A stretch of DNA of 64,000 nucleotides from Ctena decussata. Lineage: Eukaryota; Mollusca; Bivalvia; Lucinida; Lucinidae. The stretch covers positions 34,092,993 to 34,156,992 of the forward strand of contig OZ022499.1 of the NCBI GenBank assembly GCA_963989385.1, written 5' to 3'. Under the pieces are notes generated by a model. That model was not told where the DNA came from. It ran no database searches and saw only the letters and a program-made list of their open reading frames with translations. Below are positions 35,601-49,100 of this stretch, one piece after another. The number at the start of each line of letters is the position of its first letter. Position 1 is the stretch's first letter. The position numbers and the translations under genes are program-made.

Positions 35601-38600
35601 GGGCTGGGAGATGTCGAGGGGAGGGGGAGGGAGGGGGCTGTTGGTGGGAGTGGGGCTTGAACATATATGACATTATTAGGGATCAGTTTGGTGTCTTTCT
35701 TGCCTTGAAATATATGTTGTTATATCTCATTAGAATCGCCTCGCCGAGGCTATTCTCATGAGATGTCACAACATATATTTTAATCTAACCAGGCCTAGGT
35801 GGCGGGGCTCAAGCCCCAAAGCCCACCCCCTGAATTCGGGGCCGCGTCTCATAAGAAAGATGCTGTCTTTTTATGTTAAAGTATTAAATAGCAGACATTA
35901 CACCTACCTGCAACACTGGTATATGGGTGCTGCTAGTATGATGTTGTAATTAGGACAAAATCTGTAAAGAAACAAAATGAAATTGGCAACAGCAGTGTCG
36001 CATGAGAATGTAGCTTTCGGCATGTGCGAACAGGAGAGACTCCTTTTTCGAAATATATGAGCCCTGTGCATCTATAATGTGACAAGTGAATGCTCTGCCC
36101 AGTTTGCACAGAATCGAAGGCAGGTTCGAGTGTTTACTGGTCCTTTTCCACACAATGTCAATCATAACAGTCATTACTGATTACCTCCTTTAAGAAATCA
36201 AGTCAGAGGAGAAAGCGTAACTTTTGACGGAAAATACAGATAAACCAAGTATAGTTAGGTCAAGGAGCCACTTGAATAAATTGCCAAGAACAGTAAAAAG
36301 GTCATTCTGACTGATTCTGCATAAATATCATGGGGTATTTGTGTTTTTTTTCCCTGAAGTCTCAATCCTGATTTTTGTCAAATCAGCAATATTTCATTTA
36401 GTTTTGTAAACTGTCAATCACCTGATAGTAAGCTTGTTTCTTTACAGAGTGAGATTAAGCGTCCCGTCAACTGGAGATAGGTACCTCGGTTTAAACTCAT
36501 CTCCCAAGGATTAGAAAGGCGGGAGATCAAACCTGCTGCAGTCCTGGATCGGTTGTCCAGTGCGTAAACCACCAGACCATCCCTAATCCATTTTTTCATA
36601 GACGTCGGATAAGTCTGACTAGACATATCTGGAAGAAGCCATCTTGCCATATGTCGCATTGACGTCAGTGCGACGTCATTCTGACGTCATGTGCCCGCTG
36701 GGCAGACATGTACATGCACAACTTAATTCAGCGCTTTATCCCGCTGCATTTATTAAGGACTGTGGGTACACTTCCAATTTTTTCGCTATTTTTTACAATT
36801 AAGGCAAACAACTTTTATGGCTTCCTGTTTGCTCTCCTGGATGACATTGCACTTCCAAAATCGAGCCTACTGCAAGGGAGGCAAATCCCTTTCTTAAAGA
36901 GTTGACCCCCATGGAAAAGGGGTTCTAAAATGAAAACGTCAGAGTAACTTCCCCTTAAAATGTATCGATTCAGCTTTAAGCACAGGGCCAGCCAAAGTCG
37001 CCCCCCCCCCCCCAGTTAGAATAAAAATAGTACCGGCAATACTATAATATATTTACCTTTTATTTTGAAAATTTCCTCTGACAACATTTTCGTCTCTTTT
37101 TATTTTTCGTTCTTCAACGTGGAAAAGAGAGAATGGATTCATCCGAAACGCGTAACAGAATAAAACGTGTTTAGCAGACTTTGTCCGGGAAAATAATAGA
37201 AAAGGCGTACATGCTTAGCTATATGACATATTCCTAAACATGTTTACACCTAAACATGTAACCACTTGTGTTTTATAGCTAAGCGCGATTTTTACAGTGT
37301 GGCATTTACAGACTTAAATTAAAAGCTTCCTGAATCTGTTAGACATTAAAATCAAGCCGACAATGTTTTTACTTACGAGAAGCCATAGTCAAACATTACG
37401 TGCATGTAAGATGACCCTGTTTGTATAACTGTGAGTTTTTGGTCTCTGTGATTTGTGATGTAGCTAATGACGGTGATATCTAAAATGTCTCCAAAGTCAC
37501 GTGGTCTCTTGTAAGGGTCCATTTGGCGGAATTTCTTGCAGTAGGAATCGTCACCAGGTAATTTCAATATGTACCTAAATAGAGAATTGTCACAAGCCAG
37601 CGTAGGTGAGCTAAAACGTATGTTTTGAAGAGATACATATACTAGCCAAACATAATGTGTTTTTTTTTTTTTTCAATTGGGGAACGTTTTCAAATGGTTT
37701 ACACTTAGTCTGTTCATTGCCAACAAAATTTTGGCTGTTGCGACGAGATGCGACACCCTGCATTGAAACGGTTTTTTCTTCTTTGCATCACAAGTAGATT
37801 CTAATGGAAAATATTTTACATAAAAAAAACACCCAAACGTTGGAATTTTCATATTCAGTTAGTTATGTATTGTCATTTGACATAAGACTCATCAGAGCAT
37901 TAGAAACTTGAGTGCCAGTTTCGTTGTTTTCGATAAAATAAAAACCCATTTGCATTTGGGATCAAATAGAATTCATAAGGTACATGAACAGGCCTCCATG
38001 TTTCTCCGATTCTGTGACTTCCTTTTTGTTTTTCTCCGAAATAAAATCCTTTTAAATTGGATCTAGTCTACACGGAAAGAAAGTACTTCTAGGACAGCAA
38101 ATTCTTTCCTTAAAGTGCTGACCCTCATTGAAAAGGGCGACAAAAATAATATTGCATTTACTTCCTCTAAGAGCGTCCCCAGTCATCAAAACAAATTCTT
38201 ATTTCTACAGAATTAAGATATTTACCTTAGCAATAGAGGCGACACTTGTCTTTTCAGCCATAGTGTGGACACAATTCATGAAACCCGGCCAGCCGGGACA
38301 CGAGAAAACCCACAATGTGGTTATGCGCCCAGCGCACACTCAGATCAGCCTGGGCATCCACCCAGTCTGATCAGAGTCTTCGCTGTCCGCCTGAAGGTAG
38401 CTTAGACCCTTAGCTACCCTTTAAATGCTTAGGTAAGACTCTGATCAGACTGGGTGGAAGCTCAGACTGATCTGAGTCTGCGCTGGGCGCACAACAACAT
38501 TGTCGGTTTTCTCGTGTCGCGGCTCAAATGTTTTATAGCCTCTTACATCAATGGCCGGGTGACTGTTAAAGGGTTTTAAACAGAATTCAAAATCTTGAAA

Positions 38601-41600
38601 CTGAGTCGAACTACAACAAAAACAACACAGTGGCATGTGCGCAACATGAAGACAAAAATGAAAAAAAGTATCGACTGAAAGTATAATCATTTTACCTTCA
38701 CGATGCACGATTTGAGCTGCCTTTGCAAGGGTGTATAGAATTAGACGCTGAAACAAGATGGCTTACAAAAAGATAAGCTTTGATGGGTTTCGACCATCCA
38801 CACACACAAAAAAAATCACAGATACTTGTCAAATTGTAAATTGCATGTAAGTATACTGACACAAAAAATGTGCATACAGTTTCCTCGTCTGGGACATGCT
38901 TAATGCATAACAATGGGTAGGCGGTGCGAAAATAGTGTGGTTAAGGTAAAATGGTAAGGGACAGCAAAAACTCTGACCAGACTGGCCTGATGCACAGGCT
39001 GATCTGAGTCTTCACTGGGCGCACATGGACTTTGTTCGTTTTGTCGTGTCGCGGCTCAAATATCTTACGGTCTTGGCTTTTGCTTGTATTCCACAGTGGG
39101 ATAGTAGTGGTGGAAATTTCTGCCAGGTTCTGATCGGAAAAACACTTCTCTCCTCAGGAAATATATCATGGCTCCAGGCACCATCCCATCCTTGAAACAC
39201 TTAAAAATAGGTTGCTGTAGACGAAAACATCGAACTCGGACACACACGTCCCCAACTGTAATGGTTGTACAGATAAACTGCCGCAGGAAAAATCTCGTTA
39301 TATTTGTCACTTCAAAAACATAAAAAAAAATCTTATGCACTTACAAATTTAACGCGAAGTCTGATTGGATAACGTCAAAAAATTATGATATACTGTCTTA
39401 AACCAGATGTATATACCTTCTTCCATTAGAGGTATATCTGGTAAAATTTCGATTGTTTTCTAAAACTAAGACTGACTTGTCATGGCGACATGAATCTTAG
39501 CGGAGTTTGGCTTCCATTCTTTTGTGTTCTTTTGGCTTTATGCGGGTTCTTGCTGCAACTGGCATGTCTTTCCTGATACCCTTGTTTGTCGCCTTTCTCG
39601 AGACACAGGAGTTGAGGGGGCTCATTGGACGCCTGCGCTCGCGAGTAAGATACGTAGGCGTCTCTTACCTGATGTCTGCGGCTAATGTGTCCCGCGGAAT
39701 GCGACAGTAGGACTGGTGTGGCTCGGAGAGGGATGCTCGTTGCCTGCCAAGACCTGCGCATCATCTCTTTTCTTTCAAACGTTTGGGGCTAAGCGACACT
39801 GATGAAATTAAATACAGAAACATACTAAATTTAGTATGGATACGCTTATATTTAAAACCCCGCTTCTCATTGGGTGACGTCAGGTATTACATTGAAGGCA
39901 CTTGCAATGGATGGAAAGTAATACGCTAGGAAAAGTGAAAATGTGAAAAAGTGCATAAGGCTGGCACCTTGCCGTACAATGCAATTTCCCACCATATAAC
40001 CGACGATTTGTCTCCTTAAATGACGATTTGAATATAGTTATCCACTTAATAAGTAACAACAAGAACATATCTTCAGTATAAAACAAGAAAGAAGAAAGCC
40101 TCTAGCCTGTCAAAAAAAAAGAGAAACCCTTGTTTAACACCCATACTCAACTGGATACCTGTTCTTTCCCATAATAAAAAATCGAGTAACACTGTCCGAT
40201 GGGATATTGAATCAATGCTGATTCAACGTTGCGTGACCAGTGGCCAGTTACCTTCTGTAATAGTCATGAAATCTTTTAATCTTTGTGTGGCCACAGGTAA
40301 CACTTCTTTGCTCCAATTTAGTACCCGTCCTGTGGTAAATGGAAAATTTCTGTAACCAAGGAGTCTACAACAAAAATGAAGTAAATATTACAATGTTTAT
40401 CTGGTTTAAGATTAAGGCGAACACTTCTATGGCAAGCAAATCTGTGATTTTGCACCCCCCCCCCTCAGGGGCAACTGTCAAAGGAAAGGAATTGCTACAT
40501 TTTGATTATTTTTCCCTTTTAAAAGTTGACTGTTAAGAAGAACTGAAGTTTAACGTATTTTATGTCTGAGTTTCTCGACTGAGAAGCATCTGATATTGAT
40601 CTTGTGCGATTGGGAAAACATTGGTCTGAAAACAGAATACCCAGTACGATGTTATATGTGTAGAAAATTGCTTCGTTGGAAATAGTAACCTGTTTCATGT
40701 GAATTTTTCCTCTGTGACAGGCAGCAGCGTGTAGTAGTAAATAGAATTGAATCAGATTGGATCCCCGCTATGTCAGGAGTCCCCCAGCGCACCGTTCTTG
40801 GATCATTCAGAGCTCTAGATAAGAGGGAGAATATGGTGATAATAACGGATATTTTTTGTTAATTCTGAATAAAAACATATGTTGTGTTGTCGACAAGACG
40901 GTTCAGATGAGGGGTCAGAACATATGTTTCAATGAGAAACAAGAAAAAATATCCTTAATTATCATCAAATACTCCCTCTTATCTAGAGCTCTGTCATTGT
41001 TGTTCTTGTACTACCAGAAGATGTTGAAAAGGAATTAAGACTTTTTGCTGACGACTATGACGTGTGTGTTATCGTAAAATCAGAGATAGTGAAGACATGG
41101 TGAAACTTCAGGAGGAAACAGACCGTTAAAGGTGTTGGGCAAGAAGTCGGGCCATGAGTTTCCAACCAGTCAATTGCAGTATGATAAAAATTACAAGGAA
41201 ACGGATCAAGAAAATCAACGCTTGCTATACCTTAGAGGGAACGGTCCTCGATAACGTAGAGAACATCAAGTAGCTTTGCATAACCATTACTAGCAACAAT
41301 TGCACAAAGGCTAATTGGACCATTGGCTTCCTTTATTTGGCGACATGTCGACAGGACGTTAAAGAGTCCTCATTGAAGGGAGTGGTGCGCCCAGTCCTGG
41401 AGTATTGTAATTCAGTTTGGGACCCCCAAGTTAAACTTCTTCAAAATGAACTTGAGAAGAGGCTGAAAAAGGCGGCTGATTCGTAACAGGGAAATATACC
41501 TATGAAACTGGGAGTATGACTGGCATTCTGAAGAAACTTTGGTAAAATCGCTTGAAAAGAGGAAGAAAGATAGTAGAATAGTCGAAAATCGGGCTGAAGA

Positions 41601-43124
41601 GTGCAGTCTGTATACCCACAAATGACCTTGTTCCCCAAACCAGGCGTACCAGAAAGCGTCATCCGCTGGCATTTCAAACTCCATTGGCTGGGACTGACAT
41701 TTACAAGTCCAGTTTCTCTCCCCCCCCCCCACACACACACTATTGGAGATTCGAACTCCCTGGCGGATTCCCTTATTTCTGTTGCCGAGACTACAGAGGA
41801 ATCAGTTACTAAGTGAGCCGCGACACGAGAAAACCAACAAAGTGGTTGTGCGCTCAGCGCAGACTCAGATCAACCTGGGTATCCGCCTGGTTCGCTCAGA
41901 ATTTTCGTTAAGCGCTTAAAGTGTAGCTACGGGTCTAAGCTACCCCTATGCGGACAGTGAAGACTCTGATCAGACTGGGCGGATGCACAGGCTGATCAGA
42001 GTCTGCGCTGGGCGCACAACCACATTGTTGGTTTTGTCGTGTCGTGGCTCAAGTGGTTTCTCTTGTTATCTTGTAAGGGCTAGGGATTAGCTTCCGCGAT
42101 GACACAGGTCTTGGTGAATGATTGTCCATGAGGGTATCACCAGTTAACAATTCTGATTATGATGCTCATAAACGCAATAATTGCGTACCGCGCGCATTTT
42201 GTAGGTCCCTTTGGAGCAAAGGCCATTTGAACATGAATCTAATAATGGATTTGTCATGTCTTAATCGTTGCATGGTGTCAATAAGGTATTTACATCCATG
42301 TTGGCTATGGTATCCATCAACTGAAAGATTCAAGTGCGCTACAATGTCTTTAAAACTTACATAACTTAGCCGATGACTTGAGTTTTGTATAAAATCATGT
42401 AAACATCTGGTTTTCATCAGTTTATCTGCTTACTCTATACAAAGGAAAACTCAACGATTCCCAGCAGGCTCATGACGTCGAAACGACGTTGTACTGACGT
42501 CTATGCGACGTAATGACGTCGCATCGAATCAATACAACGTCATTTTGACGTCATGTGCCTGATGTAGTGTAGTGTTCAGTAAACGTTGTAAAATGAACTA
42601 AATTTGGCAGAATCCTTTACTGGGATATTAAAGTTCTTTTCTGGCTGCATCTAGAACTTGCGCCACAGGAAAGTATCTGTATCCATAATCTGCGCATTCG
42701 TTGCGCTGTTTTAAGTTCAGGCTTGACCATCATTATGTAGCCAGATGAGTCCGTTTTTCTCGCACCTGCCTAAGCAAAGTGCTAAATAGGAGTTCAATTT
42801 TCCGTCCGCTCATCAGTCATTCCGTTCGTATGTCCGTCCGCCCTTACCAGAGCTACATTGATCAGTATTATTTTACCTATTTTCAACTAAAAAAAGATGG
42901 TAAGTTGGATCGCTGATATAGATATTTTGAAAATTGCCTTTACCTTACAATATATAATAAAGACAAATAAATAAAAAAAAAATAAAAAAAAATCACTAAT
43001 TGACTAACTGCTATGTTGATATACATTAATCAAATAATGGTTATTAACAGGAAAAAGATGCAGCTTACCCACCATAATGACTGAAATAACTTAAATAGCA
43101 CGCGTGTAGGAACGCGCACGCGCG

Positions 43125-43157
<33 letters not shown>

Positions 43158-46100
43158 GTCTCTCTCTCTCACGCCTGGTAAACTATCACAGGTACCTCCG
43201 CGGAGGTACCGATAAAAAGTTGTGACAGGCATCCGGAGCTATCTGTGACGGTCCAAAAATAAACAAAAAGGGTAGGTATTCGTCTTTTTTGATAAAATAC
43301 ATTATAACCAGGGATTTTATTGAAAATCAAAGAATGCTATTCGACCCTTATATACATTAAGTTTTGTCACACAATATATCCCCGGGAACTTTACATATAT
43401 ACGGAAGATATGGCTTTTGAAGTGGCTTTAAGGTCAGTCGAAAGTACTCAAAACAAGAACAAATCGGTTGTTCTAGGTCCTAAATGCACTTTTCTTGCAT
43501 AAGACTCTGTTGATCTGGACACACTGACGTAAAGGTAACCTCCTTGCCCAAATATAAATGCCGATTAACTTCAAATAAGGCTGGATTTGTAAAAAAAAAC
43601 AACTGGAGGTGCCTGTGACGGAATGGAGGTGCCTGTGATGTAAGAAAATATAGCGAAACTCTGAAGATTTATTGCGGTTGCAAATATTAATATTCTTCAT
43701 CTCTAGACCACTGCCTTGAAAGAATTGTTCATTCAACGTCGCAATAATCTACCATAATGCGAATATCAAGCATATTTTTGTTAAAACCACAGACAATGAT
43801 CATGAACTTATACAATCAGATTCTACATCGTTCTCTCAAAACCAAGATGGAAGTAAATATACATTGACAATAGTTCATAAAAGACACGCATGCTAAACTG
43901 AATAAAGAGCTCTTTCCCAGACAGGTGAACATTCACCTACCCCAAATGAAAACAACGCTAACTTCTGTTTTACCTATCTTATACATGGATTTCAAATTAC
44001 AAAACAAACCAGAAAGCAAAGTGGGCAGCTGTACAGGTGACTTTATTGCCAGAAGACTACAGACAAGCGGGCATAAGAACACGTAACATTGATGCTTCAC
44101 AACAGAAATCCAAAGCCCAAAGCAAATCATCTCAAAGAGTTATTGCCCGTTTTGTTTCCATATCTGTTAGTCAAACATTGACGAGTTGTACGTAGCTGTT
44201 GAAGATTTACAGCCTAATTCAGTGTTAGAATAGTTATAAAATTCGCTTTAATAAAAGGCTACGTTTTTGTGAATGTTGATGACTAACTGTTAGCCATTTC
44301 AAATCGTCAGAAATTGTCGAGGTCACACGCCATGTTAGCTACTTGAAACGTTTACAAAAACAACAATGTTTCGGAAGATGACTTTTATGTAGTCAAAGTG
44401 CTCTTTTGTTACCAAATTTGATACAGTGGCTATTCGGAGACTTTGAATTACACATTCCTACAACTGAATTGTTATAATTTACAGTAAGATTCCGATCACT
44501 TCAACATACTAAAAGGTGTATTGTTGAGAATATGTCACCTGCAGATGATGTAATTTGTAGGCCTTGCGGATGTATTTGGATTCTAGCGCCAACAATTCAA
44601 AACGAGCAAGACTGAATCACTTGTAGCACGTATCACTCCAGTTATCACAAAGTTAACACATACAGAGAGCGTAATACGACGCATGCGAGTGACATGCATA
44701 TTAGGTACCAAAAGGATCAATACTTCAGATACCTGTACGTGTATGCCTGTTGACGGGTATCGGCAATTTTGACCCATTTGACACATCATACGTGCAGCTG
44801 GCATGACGTGTTACCTCGACAATTTCTAACGAGTTGAAATGACTCACAGGCAGCACCTCCCGATCACAGTCATCACCATTCACAAAAACGTTGACTCTTA
44901 TTTAAGCGCACATTTTATGACGATTCTAACAGTGAATTAGGCAGTTAATTTTCAGCAACTATGTGAAATTCGTCAATGTTTGACTAACAGAAGCGGAAAC
45001 AAAATGGGCAATAACTCTTTGAGATGGTGTTTTAGGAATTGTTACATGCAATTTCATGATATACGCATTATGATAGCTTAATGGGACATTGAATGAATGA
45101 TTCTTTCCAGGCAGTGGTTTAAAGAAGATGTCAATATTTCCAGCTGCAATAACTATTCAGATTTTCACTATATTTGCTTACATCACAGGCACCTCCACAC
45201 AATTGCAGGCACCTCCAGCTGTTGTTCTGAAGAATCAAGCCTTATTTGTAGTCTATCGACATTTATATTTGGGCAAGGAGGTTACCTAAACATCAATGTG
45301 CCTTGAAAAACAGATTCGTATGCAAGATCATTGCATTTAAGACCAAAAATGGCGGAATTCTTTATGCTTTGAGTACTGTGGGCTGACATCAAAGCCACTT
45401 CAAAAGTCGTATCTTTGGTTAAATTGGAAAGTTTTGGGGGATATGATGTGTGAGAAACCATTATGTCTATAAGGGTCGAATAGCACTTTTTGAATTTTGA
45501 TAAACTCCCTGGTTATTTAATATTTTGTCCAAAAAGAGGAAATATCTACCCTTCGTTGTCATTTTTTTTGACAGTCACAGGCAGCTCCAGATTTATCGGT
45601 ACCTCCGGCGGAGGTACCTGTGATAGTTTACCAGGCGTGTCTCTGTAATTCTAAGTTATGTGTATTGTTGCTGTTGTTATTTTATTGTTTTACGTCCTCT
45701 GTAAACAGCTATGGTCATGTCGGGACGGTCAGTTAACCTAATCACACTATTCCTGGGCAGGAGCGGTTAACCAGTACTAAAAGCACATATTTTTGCCAGT
45801 ACCTTACAACTGCCTTTCTTGAATCAGCGGAAGAAGAAACGAAAGTATATGGCAGACCGGGTATCGAACCCGGGACCTCTGGATCTTGAGTCAGACGCCC
45901 TACCGATTGCGCAACGCGGCCCGGCTAGGTGTCTGTTTAAGAGCAGAGTGAATAAAACTTCTGAGAAAATGTAGTTTAAATAGAATATGGAACAACACTG
46001 ACAAGAAAGGCAGAGATTTTAAGCATACTCGCCTTGCTCGGTCAAACATGTTACCTGTTCACTGTAAAACCAGCCACTTCATATTCTGGATGTTCACACC

Positions 46101-49100
46101 CTTTGTTGCAAAGAGACTGTCTTTCTGTATTGTTTCTGAAAGAAAAACGAAAAAATTCAGATGAATCAAGACATGCTGCAATCGTTCGGACCCATGCAAA
46201 AATTGTTTGAATAAAAAAAAACCAAATTATATATATTTACACACATGCAGCTATAATTCACGATAAGGAAACATTATTTCTTTTATTCGCCGTTATTAAA
46301 ATTATCTGTTACATGCGGTTGGAAATCTATTCTATATTTTTCAGTAAGAGAGGTAGCTCATGTTCGGGAAAGGCATATTGTGTTAAATAAATTGACATAT
46401 TTTTTCAAGGGATATGTTCTCCTTTGACCATTAAGAGTAGCCGCCACCGAAAAAAGGGCATATGAGCCACGACACGACAAAACCAACAATGTGGCTGTGC
46501 GCCCAGCGCAGACTCAGATCAGCCTGAGCATCCACTCAGTCGGACCAGACTCTTTGTTAAGTGCTTAACGGGTAGCTAAGGAACTAAAGTGCCTCCATGC
46601 GGGCAGCGAAGACTCTGATCAGACTGGGCGGATGCGCTGGTCGCACAACCACTTTGTTGGTTTTCTCGTGTCGCGGCTCATATATTTTAGTCAGAGTAGT
46701 CTCCAATGAAGATGTCTGGAAACATAATCAAGTTAATTGTTAATTTTACATTATTTTATCGAATTTCAATAAATAAGTAAGTAAAAGTAATGATTATATA
46801 ATAAAAAACACTGGAAAGAGAAACTTTGCATTGATGTTAAGGTATTGAATAAAACATCACCATCTTTGGGAGCAAGGCATGTACTTATGATAGTGTTGAC
46901 ACATGTCCATGTAGTTATTGTTTTGCCAAGGTCTCAAGAGAAGTGACCCGGTCATGTAAAAGCAGTCAATAACATATGGTGCACAATTATAATGATAAAA
47001 AGGCATGTCTTGCGTCCAGTAATATTGAAAAGATATACGCTACACGTTTCTGATAGCTGTTTCATATTTCTGAGGCGTAGGCATTCATTAAACAGCTCTC
47101 GAAGAACCTGGAATGAAAAGGGGTTATATTTGGTTCCAAGTTAATTCATTTTTCAAAAGTTCTATTTCAATAATAAAAATGTATACATAGGGGCCAACCT
47201 GGAATGTAACAGCAAACACAACATTCATTAACAAGTCTTGCATAAAATATATTTTTATCTTGAACATACCCATACCCCTAGCAAATTTTGACGAAAGTGA
47301 CGAATTCGGCAGCCTTAAATAAAAAGAGTCCAGCCTCCCGCACATTTTATATTTTGTATACAGACACAGTTTTCACATGTTCAAATGCCTTGTCTTATTT
47401 ATTTATTTATTTATTTAGTAACTCTTTCTCAAGACTATTTAATAAGTGATATGATTTAATTTACTTCTTTATTTATTGATGCCATGATAAACGGAATGCG
47501 TGATTTAGTTGTTTCACGTTTTTGTTTGTTTTTCTGTGTGTGTTTTTGTTGTTGTTGTTTTTCCCTTTCTTATGTAAGGCTGACTGGATTCCAGACGACT
47601 ATACATTTATATAAGTCAATTATGTACAGTTTATTGTGTTGAAAATGACTTTCTCCTCCCCGTGGAGATCAAGGCTCGAAGTGGAAGTAGATTCTTTTCT
47701 CATGTAGGTGATAAGTTTTGCTTATATTTTTTTAAAACACATGGAGTGTGGGTTTTCATATTTACATTTATGTGTTTTATAAATTTATTCGTTACACTAA
47801 ATGAAGATTCTCTTAGATATCGGCAGTCAACTCTCGTTGTCTCTCATACTTTGAAGAACACGCATATGGTTGCTTTCCAGCAGGTGCACAGTGCTGATTG
47901 GGCATTGAATCAGCGTTGATGCAACGTCATGACGTTGAATCAACGTTGATTCAATGTTTATTCGGCGTTGTGAGACCGGCGAGACACCGACAGTTGGCTG
48001 CAAATGTATGCTTCAAATCACATGCTGTTCGTTTTTATCGGTTATTGCAAACTAGGATACAGATTTATAAAAGTCATCGGACTTTCTTCTGAATCCTATT
48101 TGTATAATGCACTTATACATGCATTTAATATCTTCGTTCTTGTACATTATTATGCAAATGAAATAAAGTTTTTAAACCAAATGCTATGAAGATATCAAAT
48201 GTGTTGGAGACCGGGTTCTATGTTAATTTTTCACGTTTTGTTACCAAACTGGCGGCTTTTCAAACATTTTTTTTTAGTTTTCTCAACATAAAACGTCCAT
48301 ATCTCCGCTCATGAACAAAATAAACATATGTGGTGAGTATTCATTTTCTTAATTCGAACACAAGGAATAAGTTGGTATAAGTTTTATTTTGATCTGTTGG
48401 AGTTAACTGGTCATCGTCTCTGGACTTGAAACTTGAGTTGGTGGGGTACATGTACCTGAATAGGACGTGTACAATATATTGGTGGTTAGCAGTGCTATCC
48501 AACTTGTCGGAGTTTCATCAAAAGCCTTTTATCAGAGATTTTTAAAGCTATAGTAACCGTCATATTTCTCCATAGAAAAAACCTATTAAACTCAAATGTT
48601 CTTGCATTTTTCCTCAATATTATCGAAATAACATAGGGATGTCAATAATCGTGTTATTCTGAAAAAGCACAAAAAAAGAAATATATGGTTTCTGTTTGTT
48701 CTCATTAGCACAATTGATGAGCATTAGAAACCATACAAGTGTAAAACAATCTGAATGGGGACCAAAAATGGCCCTTATCATACTAGGTCGTTTTACCGGG
48801 AAACGGTAAATAATCTTATAGTATAATAATAATTTATTAAGATATACCCCTTTACAACGGAGGCACTTTCAGTCGGGGTAACTGAGTTGCATCTAGTTTA
48901 TATACATATATACAAGTTTCGACTAAGAGCAGAATACTCAGGCTTAAATTATAAGCATATCACTAGGTAAATATCATTACTAAATTTGTAAAAGGGCTAT
49001 CACATACGTATGTACTAGTCGTAGTTGCGATACGCACAAATTACAGTTGCGCTGATCACAAAAAAACAAGAGTTGTCAGAAGACAACAAAGCGCGCCTAA

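Noticed and set aside
35950..36083. Extension of kinase exon 6 as a C-terminus (IIDAQGSYISKKE...)
   Set aside because: Open to a stop, but does not resemble FAM20, while exon 7 clearly carries the family C-terminus.
45852..45925. A functional tRNA gene
   Set aside because: T stem and boxes are good, but the acceptor halves do not pair and the anticodon stem has a mismatch; it is the head of a SINE.
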